A DNA stretch of 64,000 bases from Petunia secreta (Eukaryota; Streptophyta; Magnoliopsida; Solanales; Solanaceae): assembly GCA_029990175.1 (NCBI GenBank), contig JARKIP010000005.1:52317001-52381000 (forward strand), read 5' to 3'. The notes under the pieces are model-generated. The model had not been told where the DNA came from and did no database searches. It was given only the letters and a program-made list of their open reading frames with translations. Within the stretch, counting starts at the first letter, position 1, and each line of letters begins with the position of its first letter. Positions 1 through 11,568 of this stretch are shown one piece after another. The position numbers and the translations under genes are program-made.

Positions 1-1673
1 TTCATGCTTAAATTCCCAAAAAAAATGATTAAAATACTATCAGTACACAAAGTAGTGGAGGCTAAGGGATAAATACCTAGCAAGCAAAAAATAATAGCAA
101 AAACCTCCTTAAGCTAATCTCCAAGAAAGCCAAACAACTGTGCCAACAAACAACTCCAGCAAACCAAACTCCAACCAGCAGTAAATTCCCATCCAAGACC
201 TCAGAACATGACTTTTACCCTTGACTTGCTTCTAACCTTCAGCAAAATGAAAAGCTTAGCTAGACAACAAAAAGATGTCTGGAAACCCTATTCTCAAGCC
301 GGTTGTCTTGTACTTACTTTTGAGTTTTGAGATTCCTTTCCTTTTTTAAAAAAAAATTTCACATCTGACTCTAGCACCAAAACATTAACTAGACTATCTA
401 AAGTCTAAATCAACAGAGAATGAAAACTATCTCCAATTCCAAAACCATACTTAATCAAAATAAAATTGAGCAATTTATGCATTAAACATAGATTTAACAC
501 AATTATACAATACTGCATACTTGAAATTTGGAAACATGATCAATAACCAACTCAAAGCAAACACTAGTTAGACTAAAACAATAACCTGACATGACTGAAC
601 TCACCATATCTTCACATGAAACTAATGCTAATCAATCAGCTAACAAGACTTCATTACCAACTCACGTTCGTTCACCAATTTTCTGATAAATGACAACTAT
701 AAGTAAATTGTAACGGATGAATCAACTCCAATTAAAAATGTCAGCTTCAATCATAACTAATAATCATGTAAAACCAAGACACAACTATGTACATTAATCA
801 AACCAGGCTAGGAACTACTAATACTAATCCGAAATCAAAGAAGCTAGGGAGTTAATTAATCAATTACCAAACTCAGAAATCGCGTTGCTATCACCTCGCC
901 TCATAGTAACAGACAGCTCGACACCACCATGACTGGACCATCACGCCCCTGTCAAGCGTCGCCACAACTGCCTCGTCGCGGCTTCACCATGATCTTAATC
1001 ACACCAACCTGCTGGCCAAACTCAAACACCATCGAGCAGCCCCCACGCTGCCTCGCCTGGTCTGAACAGCCCTTTCTCGTCATTGCCACACTCAATAGCT
1101 TTTTGCACTATTCGAATGCCATCCATAGCTTCCAAGACAACACTCATCACCACCGGAACGTCACCAGTGAACAAAGCGGCTACCATTGCAGCACAACCAA
1201 GACACTACTGCTACTGTTTTCATTACAACGACAAACACCACTAGTCTCATGGACGCTGCCTCGACACCACAACATCGTCACCATAGTGGCTGCATTGAGC
1301 ACTGCCTAACAAAATCCCCAAAGCTTCTAAGTCATTTTAACGCCATAAACAAGCCGTTACACATCCGTTCTCAACAGAAGCCGCTACACACCATCACTAA
1401 TGCTATTTTTACGGCAGAATCAAAACAAAATTCAACCATCCTTTCTCGTTCTAATTGAAACGACCTCAATTGGGGTAGTCTCAACTAGAATAGGAGAGAA
1501 ATGGAAGAGAGCAACACGCAAGCACAAAAATGGGATCCAAGTCCGTTTTATTTTGGGTTTAGCCAAGTAAAGTTCTTTCCGGGTCAATTAGAGCATAGGA
1601 CGTGGAAGAGGAGGGGGAAACGAATCCATTTGTGTGAGGGTTGGTCAGAGTAAGCTGTGAAACTGCCGAAATT

Positions 1674-1728
<55 letters not shown>

Positions 1729-2316
1729 TGTGGGTCAAACCCCGATCTATGCAAAACCGTTGGGAATTTAGAGAAATTAATGTGAAATCGGGGAAGAGGG
1801 GATCAAGACGGTTCTTGGGGTATATAAATTATGGCCGGAGAAAGGTGGATGACGGCGGAACACGGTGGCTAGTGGCGGAGCCGCTAGGGTTTCTGAAGTT
1901 GGGTTATTTTCATTAGGCTGATGTGGGAATGGAAAAAAATGACAATAATAGCAAAGGTTTTGCTTTTGTATGAAGTGATATGGGCCGGGTCGGTTGGGAA
2001 TTAGGCTGGGTTATGAAATTCAGACTTGGACCTCATTCTTTGTTTTTTTTTTTTTTTTGAATTTATGTGGTCTGAATGGCCAAAGTTTATACAAAAATTG
2101 CAATTTAAATCCTACACATTTAATCTACTAACTCCTCAAATAATCTATAAACAATCAAAATCAACAATCACAATAATATTTTGATATTTTTCTTAATTAA
2201 TTAACCAAAGAAACTAAATAAAAAAATGGGAAAAATCTAGAAAAAATTTGACAAAAATCTAGGAAAAAATACACGATCTATTTAAAAAAATTGTCGTTGG
2301 TGCCAAAATTAGGTGA
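1..2316 (-). mobile_element. Partial LTR of a Tat/Ogre relative, cut by window edge
   Basis: Read on the minus strand, this block begins at 2316 with TGTAATCACCTAATTTTG, identical over 18 bases to the first bases of the large Ogre LTR at 6589. Further in, a GACCCGGCCC-like run near 1984-1994 and CCGCC-rich DNA near 1850 recall the same order of landmarks in the Ogre LTR (near 6975 and 7078), while most of the rest is diverged. There is no polypurine tract just outside the end (2317 onward), so this is a 5' LTR or a solo LTR rather than a 3' LTR. The other end was not found; LTRs of this type exceed 3.5 kb, so it should lie beyond the left edge. Short open frames at 929-1458 and 1641-1916 show no recognisable product. 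Confidence 0.5.
1677..1723. repeat. Poly-T run (47 nt)
   Basis: An uninterrupted thymine run inside the partial LTR. Read on the LTR strand it is poly-A. It could be a simple-repeat expansion or the tail of a small retroposed insert; no flanking duplication was recognised. Confidence 0.9.
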
Positions 2317-2885
2317 TTACAAAGAGCACAAACAATCTTTGTTTTTTAAGGACCCCTTGGGGTGAAATCTGCATAAGCGAAAGCAAGGGATAGTACAGAG
2401 CTCAAGGGCCAAGTGTAGGTAGAAATCTAATCTCATACTTTTGTTTAGAAGTACCTAAAGGTATATAAAAATCACAGTGATATAATAAGAAGAGAAGCAG
2501 ATAGAAAAAGTACAAACAACAGGATTCAGGACCAATGTTGTGATTATGTCTCCGGTAATGGCCGCAACATAAGCTTACTGTAGTTATGATCCTAAAATCA
2601 TATAAGATTTTAAGACACTGACATTAGACACGAGAAAACAAATCACAAAAAGTTAGCTTCCTTGGCTGATTTATTGATATCTTCATTCACATCCCAGTAA
2701 CAAACTATATCAAAGAATCTTCTCCAATAAAAGAAATTCTTCTCAGTGTATAGTAATTTATATTATAAAGCATGGAATTTTTGCATATACCAGAACTTAT
2801 CTATCAAGAAGGTACTGTGAAGATCCACTATAGAAATGAAGGCAGTAACAGATAGAGGAATTTAGTAGAATATAACTGTAACACT

Positions 2886-3232
2886 AACTGATTTCGAGAA
2901 CTGGACTTCTATATATTTCCTTCAAGCTAGATAAAGTACCATATATCTGTTTTCCTCTTTGTTACCAGCTCACATAAGTTTGTTTACATCATAGTTTAGC
3001 TTTGGATAGTGAAAAGAATCATTCTAACATTGCAAATAAAGGAACATATGAAAGGGCAAATTGAGATGGTTGGTGTCATGTATATGACCATTGTACATGT
3101 GATGTGAGTACTTGTAGTTTACAGAAGAAGTGGCGACAAGCCATTGCATCTAAATTTATACAATGATACCAAGTAAAAGCTGAGGTATGGAACAACTCCC
3201 ACCGACAATACTACATACAACTGTAAAATGCA
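2886..3232. repeat. Direct duplication, copy A
   Basis: Shares two blocks, in the same order and strand, with 3984-4236. The first block carries CTGATTTCGAGAACTGGACT and a nearby TTCAAGCTA...TAAAGTACC. The second carries ACAGAAGAAGTG, CCATTGCATCTA, GATACCAAGTA and GGAACAACTCCCAC. The blocks lie further apart in copy A because it holds extra DNA between them (about 2955-3105). The copies are diverged, so this is an old segmental duplication or two members of an unnamed repeat family. Confidence 0.75.
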
Positions 3233-3490
3233 TGAACATCCACGTCTAACCTCATATAAACATAAGAAAGAAAATTATCATAAGAATTTATGGCATGCTC
3301 AAACACTAACCTCTTCCTGTGGCAGAGTAGCAACAATGAGATCCTTCTATGAAGCACCTAATCAAGTCTTCGCGAAGAAAAAAGTCCTAGAGGTGCAAGT
3401 ACAAACACTAGTGCTACACGCCGATTACAGTCTTTGGTTGGATATACAGGAAATCTTGTATCAGAAGAAAGAGCAAAGACTGCAACTTAC

Positions 3491-3649
3491 TAATCTCAGT
3501 GTCAACAACTGGCTCTGCCGAAGACTTAGCCTGCAAAGTAGACGTATCTGAACCATCAGTCTTTATAAAAGTATTCCACCCGACATGGGTGCGCCACTCA
3601 ACCGGTAAAGCTGAAACGCCATCAAAACTAAGTGGTAGGCATTCAACAT
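3491..3649 (-). other. Possible isolated exon (weak)
   Basis: The minus strand is open here and reads as ordinary mixed-composition protein (about 52 residues, including PVEWRTHVGWNTF). It is followed at once by a strong donor-like GTAAGT (3485-3490) and preceded by TCTTAG, an acceptor-like end. Neighbouring DNA on both sides is non-coding, and the two duplicated blocks flank it. I do not recognise the protein. It could be one exon of a decayed or intron-rich host gene, or chance. Evidence is limited to the open frame and the two splice-like ends. Confidence 0.2.
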
Positions 3650-3983
3650 CTAAGATCACATTGCACCACTAGCTATACTTTTTATGCAATATATTATCTC
3701 ACCAACCAACCTTTAACATTGTAAAGTTGATATAACTGGAATTAATTTCTTAGTTTATTTTTTCATTGCTTAAGTGAGTCAATTAACAACATTCTTATAA
3801 TGCTTCCTTCAACATGAAATTTTGAGCCAAACAGCCCATTAAGCTTAGGAGTTGCTTTATTTCATCCTTCTTCCATACCGCTTAACAAAAAACTCATTTT
3901 TTTTCAGTTCATTCCAGATTCAGGTGGGTAGAGTTTGTTTGGCAACAATCACTTATTTTTGGGTCGGTTCTGAAATATAATAG

Positions 3984-4236
3984 GAACTGATTTCGAGAAC
4001 TGGACTTCTACTATATCTATTCTTCAAGCTAATAAAGTACCTTCCTACATGGAACTTACCCTGAAGGATATTTTATGGCAAAAAGTGATGTAGAGTACTT
4101 ATAGAATTTACAGAAGAAGTGACGACAATCCATTGCATCTATATTTAATATAATAATACCAAGTACGACTTATACAGATTAAAAGCTGAGGTGTGGAACA
4201 ACTCCCACTGGTAATACTACACAGCATGCGTAAAAT
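3984..4236. repeat. Direct duplication, copy B
   Basis: Second, shorter copy of the 2886-3232 duplication, about 1.1 kb downstream. It has the same two blocks with substitutions and small indels and lacks most of the DNA that separates them in copy A. An A-rich AATAAAAATAAA run follows at about 4243-4265. Confidence 0.75.
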
Positions 4237-6583
4237 TGCAAAAATAAAAATAAAAATAAATAAATAAATTATTCTGTCTTGATTTCAAAAACGAAATGCA
4301 CTTTTTAACATTTCCATTGACTAAAACTATCTTTAGGATTGGTCGGATGGAGAAACGGAGTACACTTTTAATATTTTCTACAAAGAAATTAGTGAAGAAA
4401 AAGAGCAGGGAAGGAGAGTGGCAGCGAAGCAGAAGGAATAAGCAGTAAGCCAGTAACTATTTTACTTTAAAAGGATTCGATCATCAAATCTCACACATTG
4501 CTACAGCTAAATTTGTGTGTCAGTGACAATATAGAGAACTGCATCAGGTCATTTCCCAAAATGGCTCTTATGGCTGACTTTGATGGAATCAGATTACATG
4601 ATAGAGTAAAACGACTAATGCCCTACCTCCTCAACACTATCATGAGATATATATATCAATGAAGCTTTGTGTTCTACAAATATCATGCAATAATCTAACC
4701 TTAATCTTTGCATCACTACTACCAATTTAAAAATACTAGTTTTAGTTGAGCATTTCAATCATACAAACTAGGAAGATGTCACGATCCGTTTCAGGGAAAT
4801 GATTGGCGCTCAAGATAGGAGCTCTTAACAAGTCTTATTGGATCTTATATAAAATTGGATAGAGTTTCCCCTAGTTCTAAAGCTATCTCAACTAAAATCA
4901 CACAACATAGCAACCACTCATCAAAGCAAGTCACAATCATTACTAACTTCCGTTTGTAAAACAATAATAATAGGCCCCATCACCAAATATGATATAAAAG
5001 TTTAACACACCGTTATAAGTGTCATGATAACCAAAATACCTTATGGATCAAACGAATGGAGCAGCTCTGAGTTACGGAAACACAACAATAATCGATGATG
5101 AAGTCATAAATCCTCTTCGCCCACACAAACCAATATGGGACCTATCAACATCGTCAACTTCGTGCACTCTAATTAGGGAGGTCCTTGTCTACGTCAATAT
5201 ATGTCTCTGTAAACCAATAAAAATGAAAGAGCAAGTTTTAAGATTATTTGCATAGATAATGCTTATCCATTACCATTTTTATGGGGAAAAGCCAGAAAAC
5301 CAAACATATATAGTAAAAATGCTTTTCCACTAGCAATAAATGGTCACACATCATATCATGAATACGTCATGTATACAATAACATGATATAAGTGGTAGGA
5401 TTTACATCAGATGAGCCATTGACGCAGCCCATGTTTGGAGGGTTGGGATTTTAGCTTGAATCGGCACAGAATGTAAACTTGTGGATATAAAGCTTTTTCA
5501 CTGTGGCTTTAAACATGCTATAATATTTGTATGATTATAAAATTTTTTCACAAAGGGAAAAATGAGGTAAGGAGCTAATTATTTCCAAATTTATAAGGGT
5601 GGCATTCTTTTTCTAAAACAGATTAAAAAGGAAAGTTTGTCATATAAACAGAAACAAAGGGAGTACTTATAATGTAGTTTAACTATTGTGAAACTATGAT
5701 TGAGGTTTATATAATCATTTTACTAGTTTTGAGGTCGATGTTAGTGGAGATTGAACCCCTCTATGTGTGTTTTCTCTGAATGCATGTTTTTCAAATATTC
5801 ATTGAGATGCATGAAAGATGTTTAGTGCTTTAAATGAGAACTTTAGCCTATACAGAAGAGCATGTGCATGTATCACCAAGGTGTGGCGGTTTTGCTTACG
5901 ATTATGAAAATTATGAAAACATATGTTGTTATTCAGAAGATTTGAATATTTTAAACTGTATTTTGATTATGACCCTAACTGACTATTATCAAGTTTAAGT
6001 GACTTTAAAAATGAAGCATATGGAATACAATCTGGTGGCTTAAGGAATTTATGTTAAATGAATAGTGCGTTCTGGAGGTATTTATTGACATCTGAGTGGA
6101 TAATTTTCTTTTAAAAAGGGGTGTTACCTCCCAACCAAAGGCATAGGTGTGGTTTATTTGACGTCCTTTACGACTTAATCTTGACACCTAAGTTGCTTTA
6201 CCTCGAGGCTATTGGGGCTTTACTTTGAGATCATTAAAAAAAGTGTCATGCTGTCATGGTACAATGGGTTGCAAGCGCAACTGGCCTTTCTGTATTGAAC
6301 TAGAGTAGGTCGTAGACGCTGTGTCAAACATGTGACTATGTCAGAGTGTCTGTGCTCCTCCCAACCATATATAATTATGTTTATGCTTGATCTTAATTGA
6401 GTAATTCATACTTTCGAATGTAGCTTACGAGAATAATTTATGATTCATGTTTTGCAATAGGTCTATATTTTCTCAAAAACTTTTTCCAACCTTAAGAGCT
6501 GATATGCATCATACTGTACTTTATAATCACCCCCTTCCATTTTTATCCAATAAATCTAGTATACACTCCCAACCAAATGAGAA

Positions 6584-6588
6584 CCACT
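6584..6588. repeat. Target-site duplication CCACT (left)
   Basis: The five bases before the 5' LTR are CCACT, and the same five bases follow the 3' LTR at 42982-42986. This fixes the outer element's boundaries despite the 15-kb insertion in its 3' LTR. Confidence 0.9.
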
Positions 6589-6719
6589 TGTAATCACCTA
6601 ATTTTGTCACTCTGTCAATATAGTTGTGCTAATTTATCATAGAATTTTGCATATATTTCCTAATTTTTATCATTTTTGCTAGGAATTTTAATTAGGAGAA
6701 AATACTGAAAAATTATAAA

Positions 6720-6785
<66 letters not shown>

Positions 6786-9700
6786 TTTTGACATGATTAA
6801 GAATTTAACTGTGATTATAGGTGAATTTATTGTTCTTTTAATATCTTTTTAGTAATTATTTTAGGCCTAATTTACTAAATTGCTTAAGCTTACAAGGAGT
6901 TGAATATTGGCTAGAACTTAAAATTAATGGCCATTGAGGAAAAAGGGCTAGGCCATTCCAGCCCAAATCCAATGACCCGACCCGGCCCAAATCTTTTGTA
7001 TAAGATTCAATTTTTTCTCTTTGGGGTAAATATTTTCCAAAATCACCAGACAAAGAAGAGATGGTGCCAAGTTCACGCCGCCGCCTAAGCTCTCACCGGC
7101 GTCGACGCACCACCCCCTCCAGCAAAAAAATCACATCCGCAGAATCCCCTTTTCACCCTCTCTCCCATTCCGCTATTTTTTTCCTAGAAAAAGTTCCATT
7201 CGTCGTAGATTGAGACTCAAAGTTTCGGCTAAAGCCCTAACTCCGGCGATCTTCTATTTTTCCAGCAAGGTTTACATATTCTTGTTTCTTTCGGCCTCTA
7301 TATCCTTATCTCTTCCTTTTCTAATGGAAAATGATCTATTAGGGTCATTTTCGACTTGAAAATTGAGAGATGGGGTTTGTTTGGTCGTATGATGATAGAA
7401 GCTATGGCGATGGTGAAGGGAAGGATATGGCTTTAAAATGTTTGATGTTTCCATTGGCTATGATGATTGATTTTGATTGGTTCGTGGTGGTGTTGGGGCT
7501 ATTTTGTTCGTATGGGGTTGTGGCGTATGTAGCGATGGTAGCGAGGCAGTGGGAAAGGGAAACGCAACGGTTATTGTTTTTGGTGTTGCGAGGCAGAGGC
7601 TTAGGCGATGTCAATGAGGCCACGACAGTAAACGAGTTGAGACATTGGTGGTGACAAATTTTTTGCCGTGGGATGCTTGTTTCAGCAGTGGCGATGTACG
7701 AGAAAGCGTTGGAGTTAACACGGTGAGGCGAAAGTGAACCAGTGGTGAAAGGTTTGGTGATTTGAAATGGCTTAGTGATGATAAGCGATGCAGCAGAACA
7801 GAGGCGTCTTAATGGAGTTGCGGTATTGGTGCAGCTTGTGTTCATTAGTGATGGTTAGAAAGAAAACTCTCTAACTCTTTTCCCTGGTAGTTTGTTGTTC
7901 CATTTAGGCTTTGGGTATAGGAAATTGTAATCAAGTGTTGGAATCCAGCAAGAAATCCATGTGAAGTAACTAGTTTTGTCGAGTACATTTGAACTATTTT
8001 GAACGTCTACCTGTTCATATATGCACATCGGTTGTTGTCTGAATTTTTTCATGTTATGGTCTATGTTTGAATTGAGAAGCTGGCTGAATATGTTCGTTTA
8101 ATCATGAGGTTTTGATACTTGTTGTTTTCATTCCATTGTGGTCTATTGTTGTCATTCTTGATCCCGTTTAAGCAGGCATTGGCATCTGTATGCATAAATC
8201 ATGTGAGTATAACTGTTTTATATGTAGAAATCTTTTCCAGTAGTCTTGTTCCTTTTTATTGTGTCAGTTTGTTTAGATGTAGAAATGGTCCAGTCATCTT
8301 GTCGTCTAGCTATTTGAACATAAATCTTAGCTTAAAAATATTCTGAATGTTTTGCTATATTCATAGTTTAATTGCCATATTAATTTAAACCTGGGGACTG
8401 TTAACAGTATCTGAGAGTTCAAATGGTTCATCTTGTGCCATCTTTGAACTCAAAAGGGTGCAGCCTAACTTGGGATGGAATAAGTTTAAAAAATATGTGA
8501 TATTTTGAGAGTCTGGACTTTAGGTTCATTTGATTCAAGTCTTTTAGTTAGTTTGTGATTAAGTCTAAAATAGTAGTAGTTTTAGTTGAGTCAAGGCTGG
8601 ACTAGCATAGTTTGTTTGTAAGTAATAGTATCATTGAAATCTGCCTCATGATAAGGCAGATATGGTAAAAGCTAAAAAGGGAAGTACTTTGTTTGGGCAG
8701 TAGGAGTACTTCTTTCTCTGCCAACAACCATTTTGAGCCATAGTCAAGTCCTTGGCACTTATATCCTTAGAACAATGATAGGATTTGCTGAAGAAAAATA
8801 AACATTGGGCTTTGTATCAAGAGGTTGTCCCAACAGCTCTCTTTACCTCTCTTTCATCTATATAATGAGGTAAATTCCTCATTCATTAGGGCAGACAACA
8901 TAAAATGTATACATAATTACTACATACCAGGAACCCTCTCACAACCACCTGCTGAAATTTAGAGAGAAGAGAGCAAATAATTTTGAGAAAAATATAGTAA
9001 AAAAAATAAAGTAAGTTTTGAAGAAAATATTTAGAACCAAAAGCCTTTATACCAAGGGTCTTTCGGGGTATAAATCTACAAGTCTTGGACATCAAATAGA
9101 GTGATAAAGGGGATGTTAGCTGCTGAACAATGGAGTGAAATTTCTGGTCGATCTGCTGTTATTTTGCTTGGTCTGGTTTGTCGTTGGGGTAGTGATTTTA
9201 CTGGTGTTTTTGTTGCGGGAGTTTCTGCACAATAGGTAATATTTTTTTATGCTTTACTTTATATTGTAGTAATATTTTATTGTCATGTATTAAAGTCTGA
9301 AATGTCATAATGTGATTAGTACAACATTTTTGAGATCAACTTTAACCTCGTTTCTTAATTGCATGAGTGTTTGTTTGCTGCTTTTGTTAAAATATTAAAT
9401 GATGTACGTAAAAGTTAAAATTATTTGGGCCATATGACTCACTCTGGACATTAGTACATTGTAATGGAATAGGTTAAACAGAATGTTGCATGCAAATTTA
9501 ATTCCAAACGGCAAGCTTGTGAAATTTGGACCAAACATGAAATGTATAAAGTAAATTGGCACCATCAAAAGAAAAAAAATGATATCTTGTTAATTTGCGT
9601 CAGAAATATTAAAAGCTAAGCTTGGAAAATCTTAGGCATGACGAAGCTTGGCAAAGTTTAGGCATGAGAGTGACTGCTTTACGCAAAAGTTAAGTCCAAA

Positions 9701-10316
9701 AAGTTATTAAAATAAAAAAAAAATTAGTTGCCAAGGCAAGACAATTTAAATCACGCGATTAGGCACAAATGATAAGTGTGATTTGTGGTCCGCTTATTAC
9801 GCGAGAAAAATAAAAATAAGCCAATCCTAAATTAATTATTTTTTGAAGTTAATTAATTTTTTTTAAAGATAGACCAGTGCTTTGCGAGGTTGGAAATGCG
9901 CAATACATTTTATTTATTTATTTTGAATCAAAGTATAAAAAGTCCTATGTGAGATTGGAAAAGAATGATACGCTTGTAATTTTCATAATCAAAGTATAAA
10001 TTCAAATCAACGGTAAAATAATACAACCATATTTAATGAATTAAAAAATACGACAATAAAGCAACTGTGCTTTGCACAGAACTCGAGGGTGCCTAATACC
10101 TTCCCGAGAGTCAACTGAGAACCTTACCCGAATCTCTAACGCAAACCATCAGACGAGTCAGAGGTGTTCCAAGGTACCTTTGAGTGACTGGGCACACCTT
10201 AAACTTGTCAAGTGGCGACTCCGAGTTTCTCTAAATAATTTTGTACCTTTTTGAACACCAGTCACGAGCCTTCAAATAATAAACACTCGCAATTAATTAA
10301 TTTTTAAGACGTGACA
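6589..10316 (+). repeat. 5' LTR of the Ogre element (3728 bp)
   Basis: Starts TGTAATCACCTAATTTTG and ends GACGTGACA, with TG...CA termini, and matches the split 3' LTR along its length. By eye the copies differ by several percent plus indels: a (TA)n expansion is specific to this copy, and a 134-bp segment of the 3' LTR (25911-26044) is missing here. A TATA-like TATAAG at 6999-7004 is kept in the 3' LTR and precedes a GC-richer stretch, so transcription may start near 7030; this is inference. Open frames inside the LTR (7370-7654, and 7402-7845 on the opposite strand) differ at amino-acid level between the two LTRs and are not taken as genes. Confidence 0.93.
6722..6780. repeat. (TA)n microsatellite in the 5' LTR
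   Basis: About 29 TA units near the start of the 5' LTR. The matching place in the 3' LTR (about 24343-24352) has only a few units, so the expansion arose after insertion. Confidence 0.95.
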
Positions 10317-10319
10317 GCT

Positions 10320-10337
10320 TGGCGACTCCGCTGGGGA
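10320..10337 (+). promoter_or_regulatory. Primer binding site (tRNA-Arg type)
   Basis: TGGCGACTCCGCTGGGGA begins three bases after the 5' LTR. It is complementary to the 3' end expected for a plant tRNA-Arg plus CCA, the primer reported for Ogre elements. The same 18 bases sit at 37915-37932 on the minus strand in the nested element, also three bases from its LTR. Confidence 0.85.
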
Positions 10338-11017
10338 TATTAGTGAAAACTAGAATCTCCGGCTTTGATAAATTGTCGCATGTTTTAATTTAATAAATAT
10401 TTGGTTGTTATATTCTTGCCGATCACATGAAAAGTTGAATGTTACTGCTTTGATATTGTTGAACTGTATATAAACTGTCTCCCTCCGCAACCCGCTGAGT
10501 CTCTGAAATACACGCACACGTGCACTTACCAGATTGCTTGTGGCATCTGGGACTTTCTTACTAAATTGCCCATGATTTAGGAGGAAGGCGTGACGGAGTT
10601 TTAGGCCGGACACACTGTTTTCGGATGGCCCTGATGCGCTTTCCCCCCGGTTTGTCCGCCGAGTTTTTCAGCCAGTCTAGACACTGAGTCTGTTGTGTCA
10701 CCTAGAGTTAATCCTTTAGGCCCAAATATCTACATCATATTTGACTTAATGAGGTGCGATGCACCGGTATTGCACTTGTCTAGGATGACTACCTTTTTGT
10801 CTAAGTGATGCCCACTTCTCGGGAAAGACATGTCTAAAGGCATTTTATGTGTTGCATGGGTCTAGAAAAAGTTGTTATGCTGACCAAATTGGAGAGGGAC
10901 GGATTTCAAAAGAAAAAAATATTTAAAAATGATGAATGAAAGGAAAAGTGAGGAAGTAGGGTGAATTTTATGTTTTAAATGTAGATGACTTGTACTTTTA
11001 TAAATTCAAGTCATACT

Positions 11018-11413
11018 GCTGTAATGGCAAATTTTTGTAAAGCACCAGTGTTGGCCGTCTTTTGTAAATGTCAGTTTTGTGTTGTTATAATGACGAAAAT
11101 TTTACAAAAAAAAATATATATACTTAGTAGTTAGAAGTCGGAAAAGAATTTGGTGTCAGTTTTCACGTCGTTATAATGGAGAATTTTTAGAAAAGGCTCG
11201 TATATCGATGTCAGAAGTTTTTGGGATCCAGTTTTTCACGTCGTTATGCTGGCGAATTTTTGCAAAAATACTGTAGTGTCATTACTGGAATGAATTTTTT
11301 TTGATGTCAATGTGGCGTCGTTGTAACATCAAATTTTTTTGTAATTAAATCTAAGTACCGGTGTTGGTAATTTTTCTGGAGTCAGTCCTGATGCCGTTAT
11401 GATGGCAAATTTT
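11018..11413 (+). repeat. Degenerate leader repeats, about 75-bp period
   Basis: Within the untranslated leader (10338-11568) a core like GTCGTTATAATGGCGAATTT recurs at about 11018, 11081, 11166, 11239, 11316 and 11392, each time followed by a T-run. Spacing is 63 to 85 bp. The copies are diverged but the core is plain in all six. The rest of the leader contains no coding sequence that I recognise. Confidence 0.75.
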
Positions 11414-11568
11414 TTTTTTCTCTTAGGGTCAACTTTACAATGTCAAGAGTTTTGTTGAAAATTGGAGTTTCGAATTAGAAGTTTAGGCATCTGTTTTGCT
11501 CTGTCGATCAGTTGTTTTAAGTTGTTTTCAGGTTTTCAAATATTTAACTCATTTTTTCATTAGGTACA

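Larger units (their letters stand above)
2317..6583. other. Flanking intergenic DNA, no intact gene
   Basis: AT-rich DNA between the partial LTR and the big Ogre element. The open frames here (for example 3228-3551, 5043-5255 and 6005-6187) are short and have no recognisable domain. Two things stand out and are listed separately: a diverged direct duplication (2886-3232 and 3984-4236) and an exon-like segment on the minus strand (3491-3649). The stretch 4775-5260 starts with GTCACGATCC, a sequence I associate with Solanaceae dispersed repeats, but I could not define its ends. Nothing further is supported. Confidence 0.5.

Noticed and set aside
1641..1916. Open frame with a poly-Phe run
   Set aside because: Translation of the poly-T run inside an LTR.
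7370..7845. Overlapping open frames on both strands inside the 5' LTR, repeated at 24940-25415
   Set aside because: They recur only because the LTR is duplicated. Between the two LTRs they differ by amino-acid-changing substitutions and an early stop, so there is no sign of selection for a protein.
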